DNA of 17,853 nucleotides. It comes from SYIM01 sp041182885 (GTDB taxonomy: Bacteria; Pseudomonadota; Gammaproteobacteria; Burkholderiales; Burkholderiaceae_E). The first letter of the stretch is position 1. Each line of letters starts with the position of its first letter. The stretch lies in contig JBMSQB010000089.1 in assembly GCA_049423065.1 (NCBI GenBank), forward strand, positions 1 through 17,853. The letters run 5' to 3'. The translations under genes were made by a program, and so were the position numbers. Shown here in pieces: positions 1-7,095 of this stretch. The notes under the pieces are model-generated. The model was not told the origin of the DNA. It did no database searches and was given only the letters and a program-made list of their open reading frames with translations.

Positions 1-12
1 TTCGCACATCGG

Positions 13-18
13 TATAGT
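13..18 (+). promoter_or_regulatory. possible -10 box upstream of fgd
   Basis: TATAGT matches the sigma70 -10 consensus at five of six bases and lies 39 bases before the fgd start codon. The matching -35 would fall outside the window, so this cannot be confirmed. If real, it would give the F420 operon a short leader carrying the GGAG ribosome site at 49-52. Confidence 0.25.
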
Positions 19-57
19 GAAACCGCTTACAACGACGGTCATGGACGCGGAGTATTC

Positions 58-1062
58 ATGCTCAGAATCGGTTACAAGGCTTCGGCCGAACAGTTCACTC
101 CAACACAGCTGCTGGAGTTCACCTGCCTCGCCGAGGATCTGGGCTTCGATTCGGTCTTCATCAGTGATCACTTCCAGCCCTGGCGTCATACCGGGGGCCA
201 TGCGCCCTACTCGTTTGCATGGATGGGGGCAGCAGGTGCGCGCACGCAGCGGATCGTGATCGGCACCAGCGTGGTCACCCCCACCTTTCGCTATCACCCG
301 TCCATCGTGGCCCAGGCGATCGGCACGCTGGGCGCCATGTTTCCAGGCCGGATCATTCTGGGCGTGGGCACCGGCGAGTCGCTCAACGAAGTGCCCGCTA
401 TCGGCATCAAGTGGCCAGGCTTCAAGGAGCGCTTCGGACGCCTTCGCGAATCCATCGTTCTGATGCGAAAACTCTGGACCGAAGAGCTGGTGAGCTTCGA
501 GGGCGACTATTTTCGGACCGAACGCGCCACCATCTACGACCGCCCCACAGAACCTGTTCCCATCTATGTTGCGGCGGCGGGACCCAGCGCTGCGGCGCTG
601 GCGGGCGAAATCGGCGACGGCTTCATCTGCACGAGTGGCAAAGCGCCGGAACTCTACCGGGAAACGCTGCTGCCCAATGTCACGTCCGGCCTGCAGACAT
701 CAGGTCGCGCTGCCGATTCCATCGACCGCATGATCGAGGTGAAGGTATCTTTTGATACCGATCTCGAGCGCGCCCGTGAAGACACCCGGTTCTGGGCTGC
801 GCTCGCGCTGTCACCCGAAGAAAAGATGAGCACCGAGAATCCGGTGGAAATGGAAAAGCTCGCTGATGCGCTGCCGCTCGAACGCACGGTCAAGCGCTGG
901 ATCATTTCCACTGATCCCGATGAACAGATCGAAAAGATCCGTCCCTATGTCGAACTCGGCTTTCGACATCTGGTGTTTCACGCGCCCGGACCAGATCAGG
1001 CGCGCTTTCTCAGGCTCTATGCCGAGCGGGTCGTGCCGCGCCTGCGTGCAGCGTTCGGCTGA
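58..1062 (+). CDS. fgd: F420-dependent glucose-6-phosphate dehydrogenase (Fgd-like)
   Basis: A 334-residue luciferase-like (LLM) TIM-barrel enzyme, close in length to mycobacterial Fgd1 (336). By the family, it oxidises glucose 6-phosphate to 6-phosphogluconolactone and reduces F420 to F420H2 in the cytoplasm. The N-terminal KASAEQF and SDHFQPWRH blocks match Fgd1 closely from memory. I place the catalytic/cofactor residues as Asp37, His38, Trp42 and Glu107. The residues that bind substrate phosphate in Fgd1 (Lys198, Lys259, Arg283) fall on Lys195, Lys256 and Arg280, so sugar-phosphate use is likely and not just generic F420 oxidoreductase activity. ATG at 58 is preceded by GGAG at 49-52. It heads the F420 biosynthetic genes on the same strand, which supports a role in supplying F420H2. 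Related F420 enzymes acting on other alcohols or sugar phosphates cannot be fully excluded. Confidence 0.9.
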   Translation: MLRIGYKASAEQFTPTQLLEFTCLAEDLGFDSVFISDHFQPWRHTGGHAPYSFAWMGAAGARTQRIVIGTSVVTPTFRYHPSIVAQAIGTLGAMFPGRIILGVGTGESLNEVPAIGIKWPGFKERFGRLRESIVLMRKLWTEELVSFEGDYFRTERATIYDRPTEPVPIYVAAAGPSAAALAGEIGDGFICTSGKAPELYRETLLPNVTSGLQTSGRAADSIDRMIEVKVSFDTDLERAREDTRFWAALALSPEEKMSTENPVEMEKLADALPLERTVKRWIISTDPDEQIEKIRPYVELGFRHLVFHAPGPDQARFLRLYAERVVPRLRAAFG

Positions 1063-1105
1063 TTCGTGACCCGCTCACCGCCTTTCATGGCAGCGCCCTC
1101 AGGCC

Positions 1106-1125
1106 TGTCGCCACACCGGGCGACA
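1106..1125 (+). other. stem-loop between fgd and cofE
   Basis: TGTCGCC (1106-1112) and GGCGACA (1119-1125) form a perfect 7-bp stem around a 6-base loop. An outer pairing GCCTG (1103-1107) with CAGGC (1132-1136) could compete with or extend it. No T-run follows, so it is not a classic terminator. It sits in the spacer if cofE starts at 1147, where it could affect mRNA stability or translation. Function is inference. Confidence 0.35.
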
Positions 1126-1146
1126 CCCCATCAGGCACCCCGCCGC

Positions 1147-1902
1147 ATGACCCTCTCCGCGCTTGCCGGCTTGCCCGCCGTGCAATCGGGGGCTGATCTG
1201 GCGCAGCTGATCAGTAACGCGATTGCAGACGCCGACATCAGCGTGCATGCAGGCGATGCTTTCATCGTTGCGCAAAAAATCGTTTCCAAGTCCGAGAACC
1301 GATGGGTCCGGCTGCGTGATGTCACGCCGTCGGCGCGTGCGCAGGCGCTTGCGAAAACCGCTGGCAAAGACCCGCGGGTGGTGGAGCTGATTCTGTCGGA
1401 ATCGACCGCGGTGGTGCGCTGTGTGCCGGGCGTGATCGTGGTGGAGCACCGCCTGGGGCTGGTGATGGCCAACGCGGGGATCGACGCCTCCAACGTCGAT
1501 ATGCCTGAAGAAGACGAGGTGGTGCTGCTGCTCCCTGAGAACCCTGATCGCAGTGCGGCCAGGCTTCGCGACGCGCTTCAGACCCGGTACGGTTGCGCGC
1601 TCGGCATCATCATCAACGACAGCTTCGGACGGGCCTGGCGAATGGGCACCATCGGCACTGCGATCGGCGCGGCCGGCGTGCCGGGGCTCGCCGACCTGCG
1701 GGGCAAGCCCGATCGCAGCGGACGCCTGTTGCGCCACAGCGAGGTGGGGCTTGCCGACGAACTGGCTGCGGCCGCCTCGCTCCTCATGGGGCAGGCCGAC
1801 GAGGGGCTGCCGGTGGTGCATGCGACCGGGCTGCCGTTCGAACTGCGCGAGGGCAGCAGTCGCGAGCTGATTCGTCCGCAAGGCGCCGACATATTCCGCT
1901 GA
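1147..1902 (+). CDS. cofE: coenzyme F420-0:L-glutamate ligase
   Basis: This enzyme adds gamma-linked glutamates to F420-0 using GTP and divalent metal, building the polyglutamate tail. Family landmarks are QKIVSK (43-48), AGIDASNVD (110-118), NDSFGRAW (157-164) and the closing RPQGADIFR. The frame is open from a GTG at 1066, but homology to CofE begins at MTLSALAGLP, so I chose ATG 1147 (251 residues, the usual archaeal CofE length). None of the candidate starts (1066, 1087, 1147) has a good ribosome site. It is a stand-alone ligase: the C-terminal FMN-binding reductase domain found in actinobacterial FbiB is absent. It lies between fgd and fbiC in the F420 cluster, 49 bases before fbiC. Confidence 0.9.
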   Translation: MTLSALAGLPAVQSGADLAQLISNAIADADISVHAGDAFIVAQKIVSKSENRWVRLRDVTPSARAQALAKTAGKDPRVVELILSESTAVVRCVPGVIVVEHRLGLVMANAGIDASNVDMPEEDEVVLLLPENPDRSAARLRDALQTRYGCALGIIINDSFGRAWRMGTIGTAIGAAGVPGLADLRGKPDRSGRLLRHSEVGLADELAAAASLLMGQADEGLPVVHATGLPFELREGSSRELIRPQGADIFR

Positions 1903-1951
1903 AGAGATAGCAGGTCCGCCCTTACCCAACAACGCGCCACACGATCCGCTG

Positions 1952-4342
1952 ATGACCAATCTGTCCGACAACGATCTGCGCGAGCTGGCAAGCGAAGCGC
2001 CGCTCGACTGGCTCATGACCGAAGCCTCGCGCCTGCGCGACCTGGGCCATGGCAACCGCATGTCCTATTCGCGCAAGGTGTTCATTCCGCTCACCAGGCT
2101 GTGCCGTGATGTGTGCCGGTACTGCACGTTTTCAGCGAGCCCCAGCCAGGTGCCCGCCCCCTTCCTGTCACCCGAACAGGTGCTGGACATTGCCCGCGCC
2201 GGGGCCCGCGCCGGATGCCACGAGGCGCTCTTCACGCTGGGCGATCAGCCAGAGGCACGCTGGCCGCAGGCGCGCGCCGCGCTCGATGCCATGGGATACG
2301 CGAGCACGATCGACTACGTGGCCGCCATGGCCGAACGCGTTTTGCGCGAAACCGGGCTGCTGCCGCACGCCAATCCGGGCGTGATGACGCGCGAGCAACT
2401 CGCCCAGTTGCGGCGCGTATGCGCGTCGCAGGGCCTCATGCTCGAAACCACCGCCGAGCGGCTCTCGGACAAGGGCGGCCCACACCACGGCTCACCAGAC
2501 AAATGGCCCCAGGTGAGGCTAGCTACGATCCGCACGGCCGGCGAACTCCTGATCCCGTTTACCAGCGGACTCCTGATCGGCATTGGAGAAACACGCGCGG
2601 AGCGGCTGGACGCGCTCCTTGCGCTGCGGGCGCTCCACGCGCGCCATGGTCATCTGCAGGAAATCATCATTCAGAATTTCCGGGCCAAGCCGCGAACGCC
2701 CATGGCGCGCGCGCCTGAGCCCGATCACCATGACCTCGCCTGGACGCTCGCCCTGGCGCGCATCGTGTTCGGGCCCGGGATGAACATTCAGGCGCCGCCC
2801 AATCTGAGTGCGCGTGATTACCCGCAGCTGATCGCAGCCGGCATCAATGACTGGGGCGGCATCTCGCCCGTCACGCCCGATCATGTCAATCCCGAGGCGC
2901 CGTGGCCCGCGATCGAGGCACTGCGCGAGCGAACTGCCCAGGCTGGCCGAATTCTGGTGGAACGACTCCCCTCCTATCCGCGCTACGCCCTGGACGCACC
3001 CCGCTGGCATGACCCGCTCATCGCCACCGACGTGCTGCGGCGGATCGATGCACAGGGCTACGCGCGAAGCAATGCCTGGGTGGCGGGCGAACCTTCGGCG
3101 CTACCCGTCGAGCCCGCACCGCGTCGCGCGCCCAACAGCGCATCGATCGAGCCGCTGCTTGCGCGCGCCGAGGCCGGTGATCGGCTCGATGAATCGATGA
3201 TCGCCCGACTCTTCGAAGCGCGCGCCGATGAATTCGAAGCCGTGTGCGCGACCGCCGACAGGGTGCGCGCAGCCGCAAGCGGCAGCACAGTCCGCTATGT
3301 GGTGAACCGGAACATCAACTACACCAATGTCTGCCAGCACGCCTGCAGCTTCTGCGCTTTTTCAAAGGGACGTCAGAACGCCGATCTGCGTGGTCGCCCC
3401 TATGATCTCGATGATGCAGAACTCACCCGACGCGCGGCCGAAGCCTGGGCGCGCGGCGCCACCGAACTCTGCATGCAAGGCGGCATTCACCCCTCCTACA
3501 CGGGTCACACCTATCTTCATATTCTCGAGACTGTGAAGGCAGCAGCCCCGGCCATCCATGTTCATGCCTTCTCGCCGCTCGAGGTGAGCCACGGCGCGGC
3601 GACGCTGGGCGATTCCATCGCAAGCTACCTGTCCAGACTTCGCGACGCAGGCCTGGGTTCCCTGCCGGGCACGGCCGCCGAGATTCTCGACGATGAGGCG
3701 CGCGCAGTCTTGTGCCCTGACAAGCTCGATACCGAACGCTGGCTGTCCATCATGGAATCGGCCCATCGGGCAGGGCTGCGATCCACCGCCACCATCATGT
3801 TCGGACATATCGAGCGCATCCAGCACTGGGCTCGACATCTCCTCAGGATCCGGGATCTTCAGGAGCGAACCGGCGGGTTCACCGAGTTCGTGCCCTTACC
3901 GTTCATTCATATGGAGGCGCCGCTCTACCGCAAAGGGCGCGCCCGCAAGGGGCCCACCTGGCGCGAGGCAATGCTGATGCACGCGGTCGCACGGCTCGCG
4001 CTCCACCCGGTTCTCACCAACATCCAGGCTTCCTGGGTCAAGCTCGGCCCCGAGGGCGCGCGCGCGGCGCTCGCGGCCGGCGCAAACGACCTGGGCGGTA
4101 CCCTCACCAACGAAAGCATTTCGAAAGCCGCTGGCACGGTGCACGGGCAGGAATATGGCCCCGCGGAGATGGAGGCACTGATCCGCCTTGCGGGGCGCGA
4201 GCCCGTCCAGCGCACCACGCTCTACCAGACGCCCCCCGCTGCACAGCGTGCACGTGCCTTTGCTGCCGCGCCAGCGGCACCGATTGTGCTCACGCCCATC
4301 CGCAGGCGCGCCGCGGCTGCGCCCGCAACGTCCGCCGCCTAG
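1952..4342 (+). CDS. fbiC: FO synthase, fused CofG-CofH (FbiC)
   Basis: A 796-residue two-headed radical-SAM enzyme that makes 7,8-didemethyl-8-hydroxy-5-deazariboflavin (FO) from tyrosine and 5-amino-6-ribitylamino-uracil. Two separate CxxxCxxC iron-sulfur motifs are visible: Cys51, Cys55, Cys58 in the N-terminal CofG half and Cys461, Cys465, Cys468 in the C-terminal CofH half. This is the domain order of actinobacterial FbiC, whereas methanogens use two separate proteins. The CofH half also shows the typical MQGGIHP and LPGTAAEILDD blocks. The last ~30 residues are an Ala/Arg-rich tail that looks dispensable. ATG 1952 is the first start in frame and has only a weak ribosome site. Being the committed F420 step, it is the strongest single marker that the organism makes deazaflavin. 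Confidence 0.96.
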   Translation: MTNLSDNDLRELASEAPLDWLMTEASRLRDLGHGNRMSYSRKVFIPLTRLCRDVCRYCTFSASPSQVPAPFLSPEQVLDIARAGARAGCHEALFTLGDQPEARWPQARAALDAMGYASTIDYVAAMAERVLRETGLLPHANPGVMTREQLAQLRRVCASQGLMLETTAERLSDKGGPHHGSPDKWPQVRLATIRTAGELLIPFTSGLLIGIGETRAERLDALLALRALHARHGHLQEIIIQNFRAKPRTPMARAPEPDHHDLAWTLALARIVFGPGMNIQAPPNLSARDYPQLIAAGINDWGGISPVTPDHVNPEAPWPAIEALRERTAQAGRILVERLPSYPRYALDAPRWHDPLIATDVLRRIDAQGYARSNAWVAGEPSALPVEPAPRRAPNSASIEPLLARAEAGDRLDESMIARLFEARADEFEAVCATADRVRAAASGSTVRYVVNRNINYTNVCQHACSFCAFSKGRQNADLRGRPYDLDDAELTRRAAEAWARGATELCMQGGIHPSYTGHTYLHILETVKAAAPAIHVHAFSPLEVSHGAATLGDSIASYLSRLRDAGLGSLPGTAAEILDDEARAVLCPDKLDTERWLSIMESAHRAGLRSTATIMFGHIERIQHWARHLLRIRDLQERTGGFTEFVPLPFIHMEAPLYRKGRARKGPTWREAMLMHAVARLALHPVLTNIQASWVKLGPEGARAALAAGANDLGGTLTNESISKAAGTVHGQEYGPAEMEALIRLAGREPVQRTTLYQTPPAAQRARAFAAAPAAPIVLTPIRRRAAAAPATSAA

Positions 4343-4358
4343 CGGGCAGCGCTGCCTC

Positions 4359-5309
4359 ATGATTCTTGCTTTGTCAGGCGGCGTGGGTGGCGCGCGGCTC
4401 TGCCAGGGACTGGTCCAGGTCGCCAGCCCCGACGAGCTCGCGATCGTGGTGAATGTCGGTGACGACTTCGAGCACCTGGGCCTCACCATCTGTCCCGACC
4501 TCGACACCGTCATGTACACGCTTGCCGGTCTGCACAACCCGCAGTTGGGCTGGGGACGTGCCGACGAAACCTGGCACTTCATGCAGATGCTGGCGCAGCT
4601 GGGCGGCGAGACCTGGTTTCAACTCGGCGACCGCGACCTGGCCGTACACATCGAACGCTCCCGCAGGCTTGCCGCAGGCGACACGCTGTCGGCCATCACC
4701 GCCGATTTCTGCGCGCGGGTGGGCATTTCGCATCAGGTGATGCCGGTGACCGATCAGCGACTGCGTACCTGCGTGCTCACCCGCGACCAGGGCGAGCTCG
4801 CCTTTCAGGACTACTTCGTGCGCCAGAAGGCGGGACCGGTCATCACCGGGCTCCGGTTCGATGGCGCGGAGGCCGCGACGGTGTCCAGTCCGCTCGAACA
4901 GTTGCTCGCCTCACCACGAGGCCACCAGGTGAAGGGTGTGATCATCTGCCCCTCGAACCCCTGGCTCAGCGTCGCGCCGATTCTCGCGGTGCCCGCGCTC
5001 AAGCGCTGGCTTCAGTCAGCGAGTATTCCGGTGGTCGCGGTATCGCCCATCATCGGTGGTCAGGCAGTCAAAGGCCCCGCAGCCAAGATCATGCGCGAGT
5101 TGGGCGCCGGCACCGACACGCTGGGAATCGTGTCGCACTACGGTGATCGGGTGCAGGGCTGGATCATTGACGAGGCCGATGCGGCGCTTGCCGGCGCGAT
5201 TCGCAACCGCGGCGCGCGTGTCGCGGTGACACAGACCCTGATGACCACACCCGAGGTTGCTGGGGCCCTTGCCCGCACCGCAATCAAGCTGCTGCGCGAG
5301 CTTCAATGA
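4359..5309 (+). CDS. cofD: 2-phospho-L-lactate (or analogue) transferase, F420-0 synthesis
   Basis: It transfers the phospho-three-carbon-acid moiety of the GDP-activated precursor made by CofC onto FO, giving F420-0 or its dehydro or 3-phosphoglycerate analogue. The protein is 316 residues, the normal CofD length. Motifs: GGVGGARL (7-14), NVGDDFEHLGL (32-42), CPDLDTVMYTLAG (45-57), SNPW (199-202), SPIIGG (229-234) followed by KGPAAKIM. The frame stays open upstream into fbiC (a TTG at 4188), but ATG 4359 begins exactly at the conserved MILALSGGVGG. It starts 16 bases after fbiC and overlaps cofC by four bases, so it is surely co-transcribed. The donor substrate (phospholactate, phosphoenolpyruvate or 3-phosphoglycerate) cannot be read from this sequence alone. 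Confidence 0.95.
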   Translation: MILALSGGVGGARLCQGLVQVASPDELAIVVNVGDDFEHLGLTICPDLDTVMYTLAGLHNPQLGWGRADETWHFMQMLAQLGGETWFQLGDRDLAVHIERSRRLAAGDTLSAITADFCARVGISHQVMPVTDQRLRTCVLTRDQGELAFQDYFVRQKAGPVITGLRFDGAEAATVSSPLEQLLASPRGHQVKGVIICPSNPWLSVAPILAVPALKRWLQSASIPVVAVSPIIGGQAVKGPAAKIMRELGAGTDTLGIVSHYGDRVQGWIIDEADAALAGAIRNRGARVAVTQTLMTTPEVAGALARTAIKLLRELQ

Positions 5310-5902
5310 GTCTGTGGCTGGTGATTCCCACCCGCGGACTCGCAGCGGGCAAATCGCGGCTTGCCACAGTGCTGGGTGCGGACGAACGCCTTGGCCTCAA
5401 CACCCGATGGCTGGATGCGCTTCTCGATGCGTTTGCCGCAATCGCGGGCGGACTCGGCCATTGCGTTGTGGTGAGCCCGTCCGACGACGCCCTCGCTCAC
5501 GCCGCCCGGCGCGGGGCACAGGCGCTTCGCGAAACGGAACCAGGTGGCCTGAATGCCGCGCTCGAGCAGGGCTGCGAGCATGCGCGCAAACGCGGCGCCG
5601 ACCGGATTCTGATCCTGGCCGCCGACCTGCCTGACGTTCAGCACACCGCGTTGCAGCGGCTGATAGAAGGTGGAGAGGCCGATGCCGTGACCCTGATCGC
5701 AGACAAGACCGGGACGGGCACCAACGGCATTCTGCTGCCCGCCGCTGCCGCCCGCGGGTTTGCCTTCGGTGAAGGAAGCCTCGCGCGCCACGAGAAACTG
5801 TTCGGCGCCGCGGGACAGCCGGTTCGCCTCTGGCGCGATGCCGGCCTTGCACTCGATATCGATACGCCGGCTGATCTCAGCATCTGGCAGCGGCGCGCCT
5901 GA
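5306..5902 (+). CDS. cofC: phospholactate/phosphoenolpyruvate/3-phosphoglycerate guanylyltransferase
   Basis: This enzyme activates a phosphorylated three-carbon acid with GTP to supply CofD. It is a 198-residue nucleotidyltransferase of the CofC/FbiD family: N-terminal IPTRGLAAGKSRL (7-19, nucleotide loop), GGLNAAL (80-86), ILAADLP (103-109, metal site), DKTGTGTNGIL (133-143), FGEGSLARH (154-162) and the closing ALDIDTPADL. ATG 5306 overlaps the cofD stop as ATGA, a sign of translational coupling. The family is split by substrate: lactyl phosphate in archaea, phosphoenolpyruvate in mycobacteria, 3-phosphoglycerate in Paraburkholderia rhizoxinica. Cys90 and Ser158 lie where I recall the pocket Cys and Ser of the Paraburkholderia enzyme, hinting at 3-phosphoglycerate; this is inference. 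It is the last gene of the F420 operon. Confidence 0.93.
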   Translation: MSLWLVIPTRGLAAGKSRLATVLGADERLGLNTRWLDALLDAFAAIAGGLGHCVVVSPSDDALAHAARRGAQALRETEPGGLNAALEQGCEHARKRGADRILILAADLPDVQHTALQRLIEGGEADAVTLIADKTGTGTNGILLPAAAARGFAFGEGSLARHEKLFGAAGQPVRLWRDAGLALDIDTPADLSIWQRRA

Positions 5903-5954
5903 GGGACGCGCCCGGGCGCCCCAACGAGCGCGGCCCCTTGCCCCGCTGCAAGAC

Positions 5955-6935
5955 TCAGTCGAGCGCGATGTTGTTCTCGCGTGCCACCTTGCCCCACTTG
6001 GCGATTTCGTCCTTCACATAGGCATCGAATTCCTCGGGGCTGCTGCCCACGATCACCGCCCCAAGCGCCTTCAGCTTGTCGGCCACATCGGGCATTTTGA
6101 GGATGCGGTTGATGTCGGCGTTCAGGCGCGCCACCACCGGCTTGGGCGTTCCCGCGGGCACCATCACGCCGCCCCACGACACCGCTTCAAAACCGCGCAG
6201 GGTCTCGGCGACCGTGGGCAGATCGGGCATGTTGTCGAGGCGCTTCGCGCCGGTAACGCCGATCGCCCGCAGCTTCCCGCTGGTGACGAACGGCAGCCCC
6301 GCTACAGTGGTGGGCAAGGCCACCTGAATCTGCCCGCTGATGAGATCAGCGAGCGACGGCGCATCACCCTTGTAGGGAATGTGCTGCATCCGGATACCCG
6401 CCAGCGCATTGAGGAGTTCGCCCGACAGGTGGTTGGAGGCGCCCTGCCCCGCCGATCCGAAGCTCACCTTGCCGGGATTGGCCTTGGCGTAGGCAATGAG
6501 ATCGGGAATCGATTTGATCGGCAGGCTGGGGTTCACCAGCACCACCTGCGGAACGATGGTGGTGAGCGTGACCCCCGCAAAATCCTTCAGCGCATCGTAG
6601 GGCAGCTTCTTGTAAACCACCGGATTGAGCGCATTCGGGCCGAGGTTGGCCATCAGGAGCGTGTAGCCGTCGGGCGCACTTTTCGCAACGAAATCGGTGG
6701 CGATGATGCCATTGGCGCCAGGACGGTTTTCGACCACCACCGACTGCCCCAGCGTCTCGGTGAGTTTGGCGGCGAGCAGCCGCGCGGTGACGTCGGATGC
6801 ACCGCCCGGAGGGTAGACCACGACGAACCGGATGGCCTGACGGGTAGGCCACTCCTGGGCAAGCGAGCGCTGTGGCGCGCACAGAGCGCCGACAATCGCC
6901 AGGGCAAGGCCGACAAGCTGCGCCGAAAATTTCAT
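5955..6935 (-). CDS. Bug-family (TctC-like) periplasmic solute receptor 1
   Basis: A 326-residue exported binding protein of the tripartite tricarboxylate transporter receptor family. An N-terminal signal (MKFSAQ, a hydrophobic run, cleavage near SLAQ) is followed by YPPGGASDVTAR, ENRPGANGIIA, SAPDGYTLL, IPYKGDAPSL and MPDLPTVAE, all typical Bug landmarks. Such proteins capture carboxylates or other small solutes in the periplasm. No TctA/TctB membrane genes are in the window, as is usual for the expanded Bug sets of Burkholderiales. The start ATG (6933-6935) has AGGGAG at 6942-6947 on the coding strand, 7 bases away. It converges on cofC and diverges from the dioxygenase gene, with its own promoter and a palindrome in front. 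The ligand is unknown. Confidence 0.93.
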   Translation of the reverse strand: MKFSAQLVGLALAIVGALCAPQRSLAQEWPTRQAIRFVVVYPPGGASDVTARLLAAKLTETLGQSVVVENRPGANGIIATDFVAKSAPDGYTLLMANLGPNALNPVVYKKLPYDALKDFAGVTLTTIVPQVVLVNPSLPIKSIPDLIAYAKANPGKVSFGSAGQGASNHLSGELLNALAGIRMQHIPYKGDAPSLADLISGQIQVALPTTVAGLPFVTSGKLRAIGVTGAKRLDNMPDLPTVAETLRGFEAVSWGGVMVPAGTPKPVVARLNADINRILKMPDVADKLKALGAVIVGSSPEEFDAYVKDEIAKWGKVARENNIALD

Positions 6936-6956
6936 GCGGGGCTCCCTAAGAAAGGT

Positions 6957-6970
6957 TGAAACTAGTTTCA
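6957..6970. promoter_or_regulatory. 14-bp perfect palindrome, candidate operator
   Basis: TGAAACTAGTTTCA reads the same on both strands. It overlaps the predicted -10 box of the leftward Bug promoter (6959-6964), the classical position for a repressor that blocks polymerase. A 14-bp perfect palindrome is unlikely by chance in a 160-base spacer. TetR- or MarR-type regulators use sites of this kind, but none is encoded next to it, so the binder is unknown. Confidence 0.55.
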
Positions 6971-6987
6971 GGCGGCTGGCTTGTCAA
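6959..6987 (-). promoter_or_regulatory. sigma70-like promoter of Bug receptor 1
   Basis: On the minus strand, TTGACA (complement of 6982-6987) is a perfect -35 consensus. It is followed after 17 bases by TAGTTT (complement of 6959-6964), a weak -10 matching three of six bases. Transcription would start near 6952, leaving a very short leader holding the ribosome site at 6942-6947. Confidence 0.5.
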
Positions 6988-7006
6988 CCTTGCTCGCCGC
7001 CTTTTG

Positions 7007-7039
7007 GAAGGCAGAGGGAAGGCAGCGCGAAGGCTGCGG
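7007..7039 (+). repeat. three tandem 11-bp repeats in divergent spacer
   Basis: GAAGGCAGAGG (7007-7017), GAAGGCAGCGC (7018-7028) and GAAGGCTGCGG (7029-7039) follow one another without gaps; neighbouring units agree at 9 of 11 bases. The 11-bp period is about one helical turn, so all copies face the same side of DNA. The array lies 56 bases before the dioxygenase start. It could be a binding array or a slippage product. Confidence 0.5.
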
Positions 7040-7095
7040 CTCAATCAAAAAGCGGATATCGTCTGTACCCATATCCTGCATGCCCCACCCCGACC

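Noticed and set aside
1099..2061. 320-codon minus-strand frame over cofE
   Set aside because: Shadow of cofE, which carries all family motifs on the plus strand.
4188..4358. Upstream extension of cofD from TTG 4188
   Set aside because: It would overlap the end of fbiC; the conserved CofD N-terminus begins exactly at ATG 4359.
5908..5919. 12-bp palindrome GCGCCCGGGCGC after cofC, as a terminator
   Set aside because: No loop and no following T-run on either strand; such strings are common in GC-rich DNA.
5760..6959. 399-codon + strand open frame antisense to Bug receptor 1
   Set aside because: Runs through the cofC end and the whole Bug gene in the wrong frame; the Bug protein on the minus strand has a signal peptide, motifs and a ribosome site.
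7007..7039. CRISPR-like array
   Set aside because: Only three 11-base units with no spacers and no cas genes nearby.
6934..7095. N-terminal extension of the dioxygenase from the upstream open frame
   Set aside because: The stretch overlaps the divergent Bug promoter, palindrome and repeats, and family similarity begins after ATG 7096.
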